NCBI GenBank assembly: GCA_021295675.1 | Contig: JAGWBY010000004.1 | Location: 2,906-44,645, forward strand | Reading direction: 5' to 3' | Source: Candidatus Latescibacterota bacterium | GTDB taxonomy: Bacteria; Latescibacterota; UBA2968; UBA8231 | Length of the DNA: 41,740 nt | Shown: piece by piece, positions 33,729 through 41,693 of the stretch | Numbering within the stretch: position 1 is the stretch's first letter | Layout: each line of letters opens with the position of its first letter | Program-made: the position numbers and the translations under genes | The notes under the pieces: model-generated | Told to the model about the DNA's origin: nothing | Databases searched by the model: none | What the model saw: the letters and a program-made list of their open reading frames with translations, nothing else

Positions 33729-33752
33729 AAGCTCCAACCGTTTAATTTTTCG

Positions 33753-33799
33753 CTACAAACTCTCCCGCTGGCTCTTGGCTTCAGCGGGAGAGTTTGTAG
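33753..33799 (+). terminator. Perfect 18 bp hairpin after the CBM9-like gene
   Basis: CTACAAACTCTCCCGCTG (33753-33770) pairs perfectly with 33782-33799 around an 11 base loop. It lies 24 bases after the CBM9-like stop. No T-run follows on either strand (a T-rich stretch precedes it), so it may protect or process the 3' end, or terminate by another route, rather than be a classic intrinsic terminator. Confidence 0.55.
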
Positions 33800-33841
33800 T
33801 ATTGGTCCCAGTTCGATGCCGGCCCAACTCATAAGCGAGAG

Positions 33842-34639
33842 GTGAATGGGTTGACCGAATGGCAGCAGGCCGAATACGAAGGCCAGGGTTATCTCCTCGT
33901 CGAAGATGCCCTGAGTGCAGATGAGCTCGACCGCGTCCGACGCGCTTTTGCCAAAGCCGCGCAGGTAGGTGCTCTGGAAGATCTGCCCAATCAAGACGAC
34001 TGTTTCATCCACCTAGCAGAACATCCGCATCTGTTCCCAATAATCCATCGGATCTTATCCGACGATGTGTCTTTGCGCTCCCTTGCCGCTATCTCAGTTG
34101 AGCTTGGAGCAGCCGGCAGGGGTTGGCACCGGAAGGTCGCCGGCATGCTCGGGGTCCACCATGCCGACTCCAACCTATGCCTCCAGCTATTTGTGTGCCT
34201 AGACGATACCCCACCCGACGGTGGCTGTCTGGCCGTGGTTCCGGCGAGTCACCGTTGCAAAGCTGAAGTCCTGTTTCCCGATATCACCTATCTAGAAGAG
34301 ATGCCCCACCACCTGCCGCTGCGCCTAAAGGCGGGGTCGGCCGCAGTGTTGCACGGCAATCTCTGGCAGGCGCGCACGGGCAACCGCGCTGATGCAACCC
34401 TGCGACTGCTCGAATACACCTACGTCCATAGCTGGATGCGACAGGCCCTGCCAGAACTATCGCCGCAGGCACTGGAGACGATCGCTGCCAGCGAGAACCT
34501 CGCCCACCTTTTCGGCGTCGCCGCCGCGCCCAGTTATTGGACGGGCAAGGTAAAGGGCTATCCGAGCTCGGATGGCCTGCCGCAGAGACGCTATTCGCCG
34601 TTGAGCAGTGTCGGCAAGGGCACCGAGCCAAATTATTAA
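33842..34639 (+). CDS. Phytanoyl-CoA dioxygenase-like protein lacking the iron-binding triad
   Basis: A 265 aa double-stranded beta-helix protein of the PhyH family (Fe(II)/2-oxoglutarate dioxygenases). Gap-free alignment with its neighbour at 34640 shows the triad is lost. Numbered from GTG 33842, GWHRK has His96 but Lys98 where the neighbour has Asp108, NLWQAR has Gln176 where the neighbour has His186, and Leu187 replaces the 2-oxoglutarate Arg197. General fold features remain (VVPASHR, EEMPHHLPLRLKAG, LLEYTYVHSWM). It is probably a non-catalytic partner or a decaying copy. The start could be GTG 33842 or TTG 33851; the latter has GAGGTG 6 bases upstream and aligns with the neighbour's MTPEQ. 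The next gene begins directly after the stop. Confidence 0.8.
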   Translation: MNGLTEWQQAEYEGQGYLLVEDALSADELDRVRRAFAKAAQVGALEDLPNQDDCFIHLAEHPHLFPIIHRILSDDVSLRSLAAISVELGAAGRGWHRKVAGMLGVHHADSNLCLQLFVCLDDTPPDGGCLAVVPASHRCKAEVLFPDITYLEEMPHHLPLRLKAGSAAVLHGNLWQARTGNRADATLRLLEYTYVHSWMRQALPELSPQALETIAASENLAHLFGVAAAPSYWTGKVKGYPSSDGLPQRRYSPLSSVGKGTEPNY

Positions 34640-35431
34640 ATGGCCAAACTTTGTGAAAAACTGAGTCCCAATATGACACCCGAACAAGCTAGGCAGCAGT
34701 ATAACTCACAGGGATTTGTCTTTATCCGCGGGGCGCTGTCGGGTGCCGAGGTGGAGCGGGTACTCAATGCCTTCGACCAGGCGGCGAAGAACGACTCGCT
34801 TTACGACCTGCTCCATCAGGACGAGGTGTTCGTCGATATGGTGGACCACCCCGCCATCTTCCCCGTCGTGCGAGCGGTGATAGGGGAGGATGTGCAACTG
34901 CGCTATGCCCATGGAGGCGTCAGGGAAGCCAACGCCGAATCGGGTGGCGGCTGGCACTGTGATCTTTGCGACATAAAGGGCGTGTATTTGCCAGACTCGC
35001 TGATCATGACCAAAGTTTTTACCTATCTGGTGGACGTCCCCGAAAACGGTGCTACCTTTGCCATCGTTCCCGGCAGTCATCGCTTTGAGATGGGACATCC
35101 CTTGCCCGACATTGAGAATCACGAGGATATGCCACATCACGCCAAGCTAACGGCCAAAGCCGGCGACGCGATGCTCTTCAACGGCTACTGCTGGCACGCC
35201 CGCTTTCACAACCGCAGCAACAGCGACCGCAAAGTGCTCGAGTACTCGTACGTCCGCTCGTGGATGAAGACGCAGTACGACTACCGGGACCTGCCCGCGT
35301 CCATTCAGCAGCGGATTACCCAATCCCACAATCGGCGCCAGCTCTTCGGCGTCCCAGAGCCCGGAGTGAGTGATTGGGAGCGGCGACTTGCAGGCGGTGA
35401 ACCCTATCGCCCAATCGAAGTCGGCATTTGA
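34640..35431 (+). CDS. Phytanoyl-CoA dioxygenase family protein
   Basis: A 263 aa cytoplasmic Fe(II)/2-oxoglutarate-dependent dioxygenase of the PhyH family, hydroxylating an unidentified small substrate. His106 and Asp108 (GGGWHCDL), His186 (YCWHAR) and Arg197 eleven residues later form the expected iron and 2-oxoglutarate site. Conserved IVPGSHR, MPHHAKLTAKAGDAMLF and YSYVRSW lie around them. ATG 34640 follows the stop of the dead paralogue without a gap, so the two are co-translated or at least co-transcribed; ATG 34673 (MTPEQ) is a possible shorter start. It converges with the membrane-protein gene, with 5 bp between stops. Confidence 0.9.
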   Translation: MAKLCEKLSPNMTPEQARQQYNSQGFVFIRGALSGAEVERVLNAFDQAAKNDSLYDLLHQDEVFVDMVDHPAIFPVVRAVIGEDVQLRYAHGGVREANAESGGGWHCDLCDIKGVYLPDSLIMTKVFTYLVDVPENGATFAIVPGSHRFEMGHPLPDIENHEDMPHHAKLTAKAGDAMLFNGYCWHARFHNRSNSDRKVLEYSYVRSWMKTQYDYRDLPASIQQRITQSHNRRQLFGVPEPGVSDWERRLAGGEPYRPIEVGI

Positions 35432-35436
35432 TCCAT

Positions 35437-37377
35437 TCACATGTAGGTTATGACATTGCCGCTGCCGCCCAGCAACGTATCGATGATGGCCCAGAAGGCG
35501 GCGACCGAGACTTCGCCTAAGATCAAACCCAAGAAAAAGGGCTTTAAAACGCGGTAGAGCTTGGGGCCGCCAAAGTGCAGAATCGTCAGTTTGGACAGAT
35601 AGGCGAGCATGGCGGCAAACCATATCTCGCTGGTGAGCCAGCCAATGGCCAAAGGAAAACCCAAAGGGTGGAACGGCCACCAGTACCAGCGCTTCTGAGC
35701 GACCATCAGAAAAGCCTCGAAGGTGCCGCCAAGGCCGGTGAAGATCCAACCGCGCACATCCACCTCCCGGGGATTGTGCACCAGCGACAACCACAGGTCC
35801 CAGTTGCCGCCAAAGCCGGCATAGGACCCTAGGTTGATGCCGCCATAGGTGTACCCTAGGTGCAAATTCATCATCGTCCCGCCGATCATACTGCACACTA
35901 GAGCCAGTAGTAGGCCCAGCAAAAGGCGCCTCTTTGAGCCGCGGACTGATTCGGCTAGCTTGAGCGCGTTGGCGCAGGCGAGCATGGGGAAGAGGCGCAT
36001 TTCCGCCTGCCACACCATAGTGAAGCACAGAGCTACCATGCCTTTGGCACCCAGAATCGAAGTGCCTAGTCCCGAGATGATAAAATAAGGTGCCACTAGC
36101 GGGGGCCGAGCCGTGGGCACACCACCGGCCGAGACGACTCGGGTGATGAGAATGTAGTAGATCAGGCAAATAAAGAGGAAAACGGGAATGACGACGAGGG
36201 GAAGCCCCGAGCGCCACAGCCAGAAACAGACCAAGAGCAAACTGGCGATCAGGCCAAAAAAAGCGAGGCGATAGGACATCAACTCCTCGCTGTCGTCGAC
36301 GCCACTGGCCGGCCGCCAAGCCGTGACTACCACATCCCGCAAGTGGTGTCTGGCCGTCCACAAGCCAAAGAGTACAAAGACGATGCTCGCGCCCACGGCC
36401 TGATGGGTCAGATCTGCCAATTGGGAGTATTCGTACTGACTCAGTTGCTCGGTGCTGTGAATGCCCAAGGTGCGGAAGAGTCCGTCTTGGAATTTGCCTA
36501 TTAAAAAAAAGAACCAAATGCTGAGGGAGATATTCAAATCGACCAGATAGAAAAACCCGAGCCAGGCGTAACTGAGCGCCAAGCCTTCTCCCCAGGTGTT
36601 GATATCGCGAAACCAGTGAATCCAGGCGATGTAAAAGGGAAATTCGGGCACGACCGGCAGGTAGTGGTTTAACCCCGAAAAACTGAATAGAATGAAAGGC
36701 ACGGCAAAGCCGAGCCACATTAATTTTTTTTTAAAAAAGGGTGCCACCTGTCCCGGACTCGTGCCTTCGATCATCTGCAGGGGCAACTGCGTCATAGGAT
36801 AACTGAGACGCTCGTGGGCCGACCACTGACGATGTAGAATAGTGGCCATGCATATCATCATAAAGCTCAAGCACAAAAAGAACGCAAACCAGTGCGACAG
36901 GGGTTCTATCCACGCGGCCCAGGGTATGGATTGGCCGCTTGGTAATCCTTCGTAAAGTGCAAAAATGGCCTGTTCGTCTTGGGGTACCATCCAGTCGGGG
37001 ATATAAGGCAGATAAAGTTCGGCGAAATTGTTCTCCGGCGAGGCCATGTAGTAGGGGCCAGAAATCATGCCGATCAGATAGTTAAGGAAGTTGTAAGTCG
37101 GCAGGGTTACCGCCATCAGCAGCATAGAGTAAACGAGGATGAGGTCGGCCCGGCTTAGGGCAAACTGACGCTTAATCAGCCCGAGGACGACGTTGACGAA
37201 GAGGGTGAGCACAAAAAAGAAAAAGATGGCCCCGGGCGACGAACTGTTGATACCCATGGAGGAGGCCTGAAGCATAAAGACAACAAAGGGCGCGCAGAGG
37301 CTGACCAGCAGCGAGAAGATGGCCCCGACGACGATGCCTTTGAAGGTGAATGGGGATTTAGCGGATTCAGGTGGCAT
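35437..37377 (-). CDS. Multi-spanning membrane protein (DUF6784/DUF6785-like)
   Basis: A 646 aa polytopic inner-membrane protein, with roughly 14 hydrophobic segments, for example GIVVGAIFSLLVSLCAPFVVFML, AIFFFFVLTLFVNVVLGLI and LLLGLLLALVCSMIGGTMMNL. It resembles the DUF6784/DUF6785 proteins of planctomycete and related genomes, which look distantly like oligopeptide transporters; this is from memory of the pattern (KRQFALSRADLILVYSMLLM, HERLSYPMTQLP) and the transport role is unproven. I favour ATG 37377, 19 bp after the amidohydrolase gene's stop. A longer start at 37431 would overlap that gene by 35 bp. Neither has a clear SD. The amidohydrolase upstream suggests it could import that enzyme's substrate. 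Confidence 0.7.
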   Translation of the reverse strand: MPPESAKSPFTFKGIVVGAIFSLLVSLCAPFVVFMLQASSMGINSSSPGAIFFFFVLTLFVNVVLGLIKRQFALSRADLILVYSMLLMAVTLPTYNFLNYLIGMISGPYYMASPENNFAELYLPYIPDWMVPQDEQAIFALYEGLPSGQSIPWAAWIEPLSHWFAFFLCLSFMMICMATILHRQWSAHERLSYPMTQLPLQMIEGTSPGQVAPFFKKKLMWLGFAVPFILFSFSGLNHYLPVVPEFPFYIAWIHWFRDINTWGEGLALSYAWLGFFYLVDLNISLSIWFFFLIGKFQDGLFRTLGIHSTEQLSQYEYSQLADLTHQAVGASIVFVLFGLWTARHHLRDVVVTAWRPASGVDDSEELMSYRLAFFGLIASLLLVCFWLWRSGLPLVVIPVFLFICLIYYILITRVVSAGGVPTARPPLVAPYFIISGLGTSILGAKGMVALCFTMVWQAEMRLFPMLACANALKLAESVRGSKRRLLLGLLLALVCSMIGGTMMNLHLGYTYGGINLGSYAGFGGNWDLWLSLVHNPREVDVRGWIFTGLGGTFEAFLMVAQKRWYWWPFHPLGFPLAIGWLTSEIWFAAMLAYLSKLTILHFGGPKLYRVLKPFFLGLILGEVSVAAFWAIIDTLLGGSGNVITYM

Positions 37378-37396
37378 GGGTGAGGTTGGGCAATGT

Positions 37397-38227
37397 TCAG
37401 CGCTGGACGTACTTGTAGGCAGCAGTTGCATTCTGCCAAAAGTATTTCTGCACTGCTAATGTCCCTTTGGACTCGAAATAAGCGCCGACAATGGCCTGCA
37501 CGGTGGCGTGGTCGCTCGATATTTCACATACCGGCCAGTTGGAGCCGTATATGAGCCGGTCCTCACCGAACGCGTCCCACAACACTTTTAGCGTGGGCAG
37601 GTAAAATTCGAGGTCGGCTGGGGCTGGCTGCACCTGACTGTACTCTACTAGGCCGGAAACCTTGCAAAAAATCTGTGGCCAAGCCGCCGCGGTGCGCACG
37701 TATTCGACCCAGTCGGGATCGGGTGTCTGGCCGTCTATTTTTGGCTGGCCGCAGTGGTTGAGCACCCAGCGCAGATCGGGCACTTGGCGTGCCACTACCC
37801 ATAGCGATTCGGCCTGCTGGGGAGGTACGCTGATATCCACTTGTAGGTCGTGGTCGGCCATTATCGTGGCGCGCTCGATGGCACCGCCGTCGTCTGCGAC
37901 AAATTCAGGGCCAGCGCGAATACCTCTATACAGCGGGTCGGCGGCAAAACGTTCGATGTGGGAACCGAAGTCGGGGCTGGAATCGATGTGCCCGACGACT
38001 CCGACGATCCAAGAGTCGTTGGCAGCTAGGTCGAGGAGCCACTGGTTATCTTCGAGCCAGACACTAGCCGCCGTTACTACGGTGCCGCTGACGCCGGTGG
38101 GTTCGGCCACTGCTCTGTGGTGCTCCGGCAGTACGGTCCGGTAAATGAGCCCGTCCTCTTTATAGGGCCAGGGCACTCCCTGCGGGCGATGGGGATCGTA
38201 GAAATGGGTATGAGCGTCGATGATCAC
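37397..38227 (-). CDS. Amidohydrolase family metal-dependent hydrolase (COG3618-like)
   Basis: A 276 aa cytoplasmic TIM-barrel hydrolase of the amidohydrolase-2 group, which includes lactonases such as L-fucono/rhamnono-lactonase and related decarboxylases. His6 and His8 (IDAHTHFYD) are the first metal ligands. VVGHIDSSPDF, GIRAGPEF, WVLNHCGQPKID (third His) and LIYGSNWPVCE (usual final Asp position is Asn here) follow at family-like spacing. The Asn-for-Asp pattern YGSNWP/YGSDWP occurs in this subfamily. The start is ATG 38227. It lies upstream of, and close to, the membrane-protein gene. Sugar lactone hydrolysis is the most likely role, given the sugar-acid genes in this window. Confidence 0.85.
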   Translation of the reverse strand: MIIDAHTHFYDPHRPQGVPWPYKEDGLIYRTVLPEHHRAVAEPTGVSGTVVTAASVWLEDNQWLLDLAANDSWIVGVVGHIDSSPDFGSHIERFAADPLYRGIRAGPEFVADDGGAIERATIMADHDLQVDISVPPQQAESLWVVARQVPDLRWVLNHCGQPKIDGQTPDPDWVEYVRTAAAWPQIFCKVSGLVEYSQVQPAPADLEFYLPTLKVLWDAFGEDRLIYGSNWPVCEISSDHATVQAIVGAYFESKGTLAVQKYFWQNATAAYKYVQR

Positions 38228-38307
38228 TAATGGCCTCCCAACGCCATCTGATTGTCGATTCGATAGAACAGAGCTATTTTTCGATTTGGCAAAGAGGAGC
38301 TGAACTC

Positions 38308-38772
38308 ATGAAAGATGGAAAACTGCACGGAAAGAGGATCGAGTATTACGAAAGCGGGAAGATATGCAAAGAGGGCACATACGACAACGGCCATAAGGAC
38401 GGACAATGGGTCGCCTACTACGTCGATGGTGGGGTAGAATACAAAGGGGAATACAAAAACGGGCAAAAACATGGTAAATGGGTTGGATATTTCGCTAGCG
38501 GTGAGTTGCGCTACGAGGGCAGTTTTGAGGATGATAAAAGCGAGGGAAGATGGGTTGAGTATTACAGAAATGGAAAGGTAAAAGAAGAGATAAACTATAA
38601 GAACGGGCTATTTGACGGGAAGTGGACTTATGTGGACGAGAACGGACAACTAAGAGGGGAAGGCACTTTTGCCATGGGAAGCGGGAAGTGGATCGAATTT
38701 GACCCAACCGGGAAAAAGACCCAAGAGAGACTCTATAGAAACGGAGCGTATATCAAGGTCGTATCTGCGTAG
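38308..38772 (+). CDS. MORN-like repeat protein
   Basis: A 154 aa protein made of about five to six tandem MORN-like repeats of ~22-24 residues, each with the core [YE]YY-x-G-[KG]-x-x-x-E-G-x-Y/F-x-[ND]-G-x-x-x-G-[KQ]-W, e.g. GKICKEGTYDNGHKDGQW and GELRYEGSFEDDKSEGRW. I choose ATG 38308 because GAGGAG stands 9 bases upstream; the frame is open back to ATG 38230, but that would leave 2 bp to the divergent amidohydrolase start. No signal peptide is seen with this start. Such repeats often occur in scaffold proteins or as antitoxin-like YwqK proteins, and none is catalytic. The gene is richer in AAA/GAA codons and A+T than its neighbours, hinting at a different origin. Confidence 0.75.
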   Translation: MKDGKLHGKRIEYYESGKICKEGTYDNGHKDGQWVAYYVDGGVEYKGEYKNGQKHGKWVGYFASGELRYEGSFEDDKSEGRWVEYYRNGKVKEEINYKNGLFDGKWTYVDENGQLRGEGTFAMGSGKWIEFDPTGKKTQERLYRNGAYIKVVSA

Positions 38773-38906
38773 GTGAGCCCCACAGAAAAATCGCATGAAG
38801 CTCTAGCAGGTGAGTCGATCACCGCGTTCGAACGGCGGTCCAAGCAATCGGATCCACCTGCGGGTATAGTACCATTCCAAACCGCAATTTTAAAAGGGAA
38901 TTCATC

Positions 38907-39718
38907 GTGTCACAGCCCCCCATTTTCGCCCCCGACAAAAAGGAAGACATACTCGCTTTTTTCCAGCAGTATAAGTACGCCGTAGTCGCCGACGCCCTAT
39001 CTGTCGACGACATCTGCGCTCTCAACGCCTTTGTCGATCGCTCCAAAGGGGAAATCCCCCGCGAATGGGGGCCTGACCGCTTGGGCGTCTTTTCGCACGC
39101 CCCGAGTTGGACCGCTTTATCCAGCCAGCGGTCTCCTACGATCTAGTGCAGACTATTATGGCACCCCAACCCCGCTTTGCCCAATTCGATTTCCGCGACG
39201 TGCCCGCTGGCAAGGGCGACGGCGAGATGCGCTTCCATCGCGACCGGCCCTACCAACCCACCACTCAGACCGAGCCTGAGCGTCCCTACGAATGCACCTA
39301 TGTCTGCGCCATCCACTACTTGAGCGACGTGGAGGCCAGCGATCCCTGCTTTTGCGTCGTGCCCAACAGCGGTCCATACGAGACGGTGGACGAGGCCCGC
39401 GCCCAGCTAGGCGATGCCTATGCGGAAGTGCCCATCCGCGGCCCGGCCGGCACCTTGGTTTTGTACGACATCGCCATCTTTCACACCCGCCTGCCCAGAC
39501 AACGCACCCGCGCCCGGCGCACCTTGCACCACTACTACAGCCGCGCCGCCAGCCAGCCCCTGACCAATTGGGTGCTTCTCCCGCAGCGCTTGGTCGAACA
39601 TTCCGACCCCGAGCAACGCACCTTTTACAGCCAGTGGTCCGCGGCTACCCAAGCCTACGCCGCGGCTGGTTTTTCTGAAGCGTACTACGAGGAGCACGTG
39701 TTGGAGAAACTCACCTAA
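38907..39718 (+). pseudogene. Phytanoyl-CoA dioxygenase family gene with a frameshift
   Basis: A PhyH-family Fe(II)/2-oxoglutarate dioxygenase split by one frameshift. The first part starts at GTG 38907 with AGGG upstream and reads to about 39098 (GVFSHAP). The rest (ELDRFIQPAVSYDLVQ onward) is in another frame to 39718. Adding one C to the CCCC run at about 39099-39102 would restore HAPELDRF and a ~270 aa product. The catalytic residues are all present: FHRD (His-x-Asp), IFHTRL (distal His), and Arg eleven residues after that His. The gene may therefore be intact in the cell, with the shift a homopolymer error, or a recent pseudogene. It is followed by the sialidase gene 53 bp later. Confidence 0.8.
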
Positions 39719-39771
39719 ATAGCTACTTGATCGACTACATCGGCTGAAGCCCTTTTCTACGGGAGCGAATC

Positions 39772-40782
39772 GTGCAAATACAAGACCTATTCATCTCCGG
39801 CCAAGAAGGCTATCACACCTATCGCATCCCCGCCTTGGCCGTAGCGCCAGACGGCGCGGTGCTGGCCTTTTGCGAAGCGCGCCGCTACACTGGCCGCGAC
39901 GACGATCAAATCGACATTCTCCTGCGTCGCAGCACGGACGGCGGGCGCACTTGGGCACCGCGCCAGCGGATCGTCGCCGACGGCGAGCGCACCTGCGGCA
40001 ACCCCTGCCCCGTAGTTGACCATGACCGCAGCGAGGTATTGCTGCCCTTTTGCAAGGACAATCAGGAGGTCTTTGTCAGTCGCAGCACGGACAGCGGGCG
40101 GACTTGGACCGACCCTGTGGAGATTACCGCCCAGGTGAAGGCTCCTGCGTGGACCTACCTCGGCACGGGACCCGGCCACGGCATTCAACTGCAAAGCGGT
40201 CGCTTGCTCGTGCCCTCTTGGGTCGATGAAAGTCCTGGCCCGGCTACTTGGCGTCAGCCGCCGGCTACTTGGGGCCAAGTGCAGTCCTCCATTGCTTTTT
40301 ACAGCGACGACGGTGGTCACACTTGGCAGGTTGGAGCCAAGTTGACACACGATGCGTCAGACGAATGCGAGGCTGTGGAAATGGCCGATGGCTCTCTGTA
40401 CATGACGCTGCGCAGCCGGAACGAACGTCGCTGTCGGGGCTGGTCGCGCAGCCGCGATGGCGGCGCAACTTGGTCTGCGGTCGCCTACGAGCCGGCCCTG
40501 CCCGAACCTTCCTGTCAGGGTAGCATTGTGCATCTCGACGATGGGCGCATCTTAATGGCGCATCCCAGCAAGCCAGACGAGCGTGCCGAGTTGACCTTGC
40601 GGCTGAGCGAAGACCAAGGGCACAGTTGGCCTGTAGCGCGAGTGCTCGAGCCGGGTGCGGCTGCGTATTCCGATTTGGCCGTAGCCCCCGGCGGTCAGGT
40701 TTTGTGTCTGTACGAAGCCGAGCACTACGGCTGTTTGCGCTTGGCTCGCTTTGCGCCGACGTGGATTGAGGGAGGGCCTTAA
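39772..40782 (+). CDS. Sialidase / BNR-repeat exo-glycosidase-like protein
   Basis: A 336 aa six-bladed beta-propeller protein of the sialidase superfamily (GH33-like), hydrolysing terminal sialic acid or a related sugar. HTYRIPAL (Arg18 in YRIP) and EARRYTGRDDDQIDI give the Arg and Asp regions. Five Asp-box-like repeats are seen: STDGGRTW, STDSGRTW, SDDGGHTW, SRDGGATW and SEDQGHSW. DECEAVEMADGSLYM gives the conserved Glu and AAYSDLAV the Tyr nucleophile region. No signal peptide is visible, so it may act in the cytoplasm on an imported sugar or be exported by another route. The start GTG 39772 is chosen with GGGAG upstream. Its true substrate may differ, since many such genes in environmental bacteria are not proven sialidases. 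Confidence 0.85.
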   Translation: MQIQDLFISGQEGYHTYRIPALAVAPDGAVLAFCEARRYTGRDDDQIDILLRRSTDGGRTWAPRQRIVADGERTCGNPCPVVDHDRSEVLLPFCKDNQEVFVSRSTDSGRTWTDPVEITAQVKAPAWTYLGTGPGHGIQLQSGRLLVPSWVDESPGPATWRQPPATWGQVQSSIAFYSDDGGHTWQVGAKLTHDASDECEAVEMADGSLYMTLRSRNERRCRGWSRSRDGGATWSAVAYEPALPEPSCQGSIVHLDDGRILMAHPSKPDERAELTLRLSEDQGHSWPVARVLEPGAAAYSDLAVAPGGQVLCLYEAEHYGCLRLARFAPTWIEGGP

Positions 40783-40828
40783 TGGAGGCGGAATTTTTCC
40801 CCCCATCTCTTTCACAGAGAACCTATCC

Positions 40829-41608
40829 ATGAATCGACTGCTTTTCAGTACTCTAATCTTCTCCCTCTTTGGCTCCCCTTTTGCGGGCACTGCCGAGGGG
40901 GATGCCCATGAAGTGGAGGAAATTGTCGTAACCGGTTCCAAGCGATCTAAGGTGCAGGAGAACGAGCACCAGAATCTCGCCGAGAGGATGAGCATCTTCG
41001 GTCTCGGAAACGGCCATCTCGCCGAGAGCTTCTTCTACAGCTTAGGTAACTTCGCCAGCGTCCTCTTCAAAGCGACGACGCCTAGGGGATCGTCTGGCAG
41101 GCTGGTGCATAGCTACCAAGGCGACAGTCCGGACACCGTGCGATCCGAGGGGTCGAGAGTAGGTCGGATAGGACTCAAATTGCTCGGCGGCTCTGTGGGT
41201 GGCACTGTGGGAGCCATAGGTGCTTTGGTCGTTGGTCTTTCTATATATGAATTATGTGATGACAACAGCCCGGAAGATTGCGGCGAAGTTACTTGGGAGG
41301 GAGAGGTTGCAGCCGGAGTTGGAGCTGTTGGTCTCTATTCCACCGGGATAGCCACAGGCGTGAGCGTGTGGGATCGACGCGATCGATTTATTTACACGCT
41401 AGCCGGAAGCCTAATAGGGTTGGGAGGAGGCATTGCACTCGTTAACGCGACGGGTCGTTTTGGTTCTTCCTTATTGGTATTACCCGTTATTACGGCAACG
41501 GCTGCGTCCGAGTGGTCTCGAGATCGACCTGAATCGCGCCGATACTCGCTCGGGTTGAGACCAGAACCCAGAGGGGGACTGTCAGTAGTTGCTGCGCTGC
41601 GATTCTAA
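40829..41608 (+). CDS. Glycine-rich exported protein with TonB-box-like N-terminus
   Basis: A 259 aa protein of unknown function. The signal peptide (LLFSTLIFSLFGSPFAGTAEG) is followed at about residues 27-40 by HEVEEIVVTGSKRS, the motif found near the N-terminus of many TonB-dependent receptors. The rest is too short for a receptor. It contains glycine-rich hydrophobic segments (LLGGSVGGTVGAIGALVVG, VAAGVGAVGLYSTGIATGV, LAGSLIGLGGGIALV) and one Cys pair (CDDNSPEDC). The end GLSVVAALRF has the outer-membrane-like terminal Phe. It might be a small outer-membrane protein. The start is ATG 40829 with AGAGA upstream, 46 bp after the sialidase stop. Confidence 0.6.
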   Translation: MNRLLFSTLIFSLFGSPFAGTAEGDAHEVEEIVVTGSKRSKVQENEHQNLAERMSIFGLGNGHLAESFFYSLGNFASVLFKATTPRGSSGRLVHSYQGDSPDTVRSEGSRVGRIGLKLLGGSVGGTVGAIGALVVGLSIYELCDDNSPEDCGEVTWEGEVAAGVGAVGLYSTGIATGVSVWDRRDRFIYTLAGSLIGLGGGIALVNATGRFGSSLLVLPVITATAASEWSRDRPESRRYSLGLRPEPRGGLSVVAALRF

Positions 41609-41693
41609 TAGGGGTCTATATCCGCCATGTCCTCACGCACGCAGAATACGCTCATCGGACCCAGACAGGCACTTTATAGCCAAGGAGTACCCA

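Noticed and set aside
35147..36718. A 523-codon open frame on the minus strand overlapping the membrane protein gene
   Set aside because: It is a shadow of the 646 aa polytopic membrane protein in another frame; its product is Arg/His/Pro-rich without any family motif.
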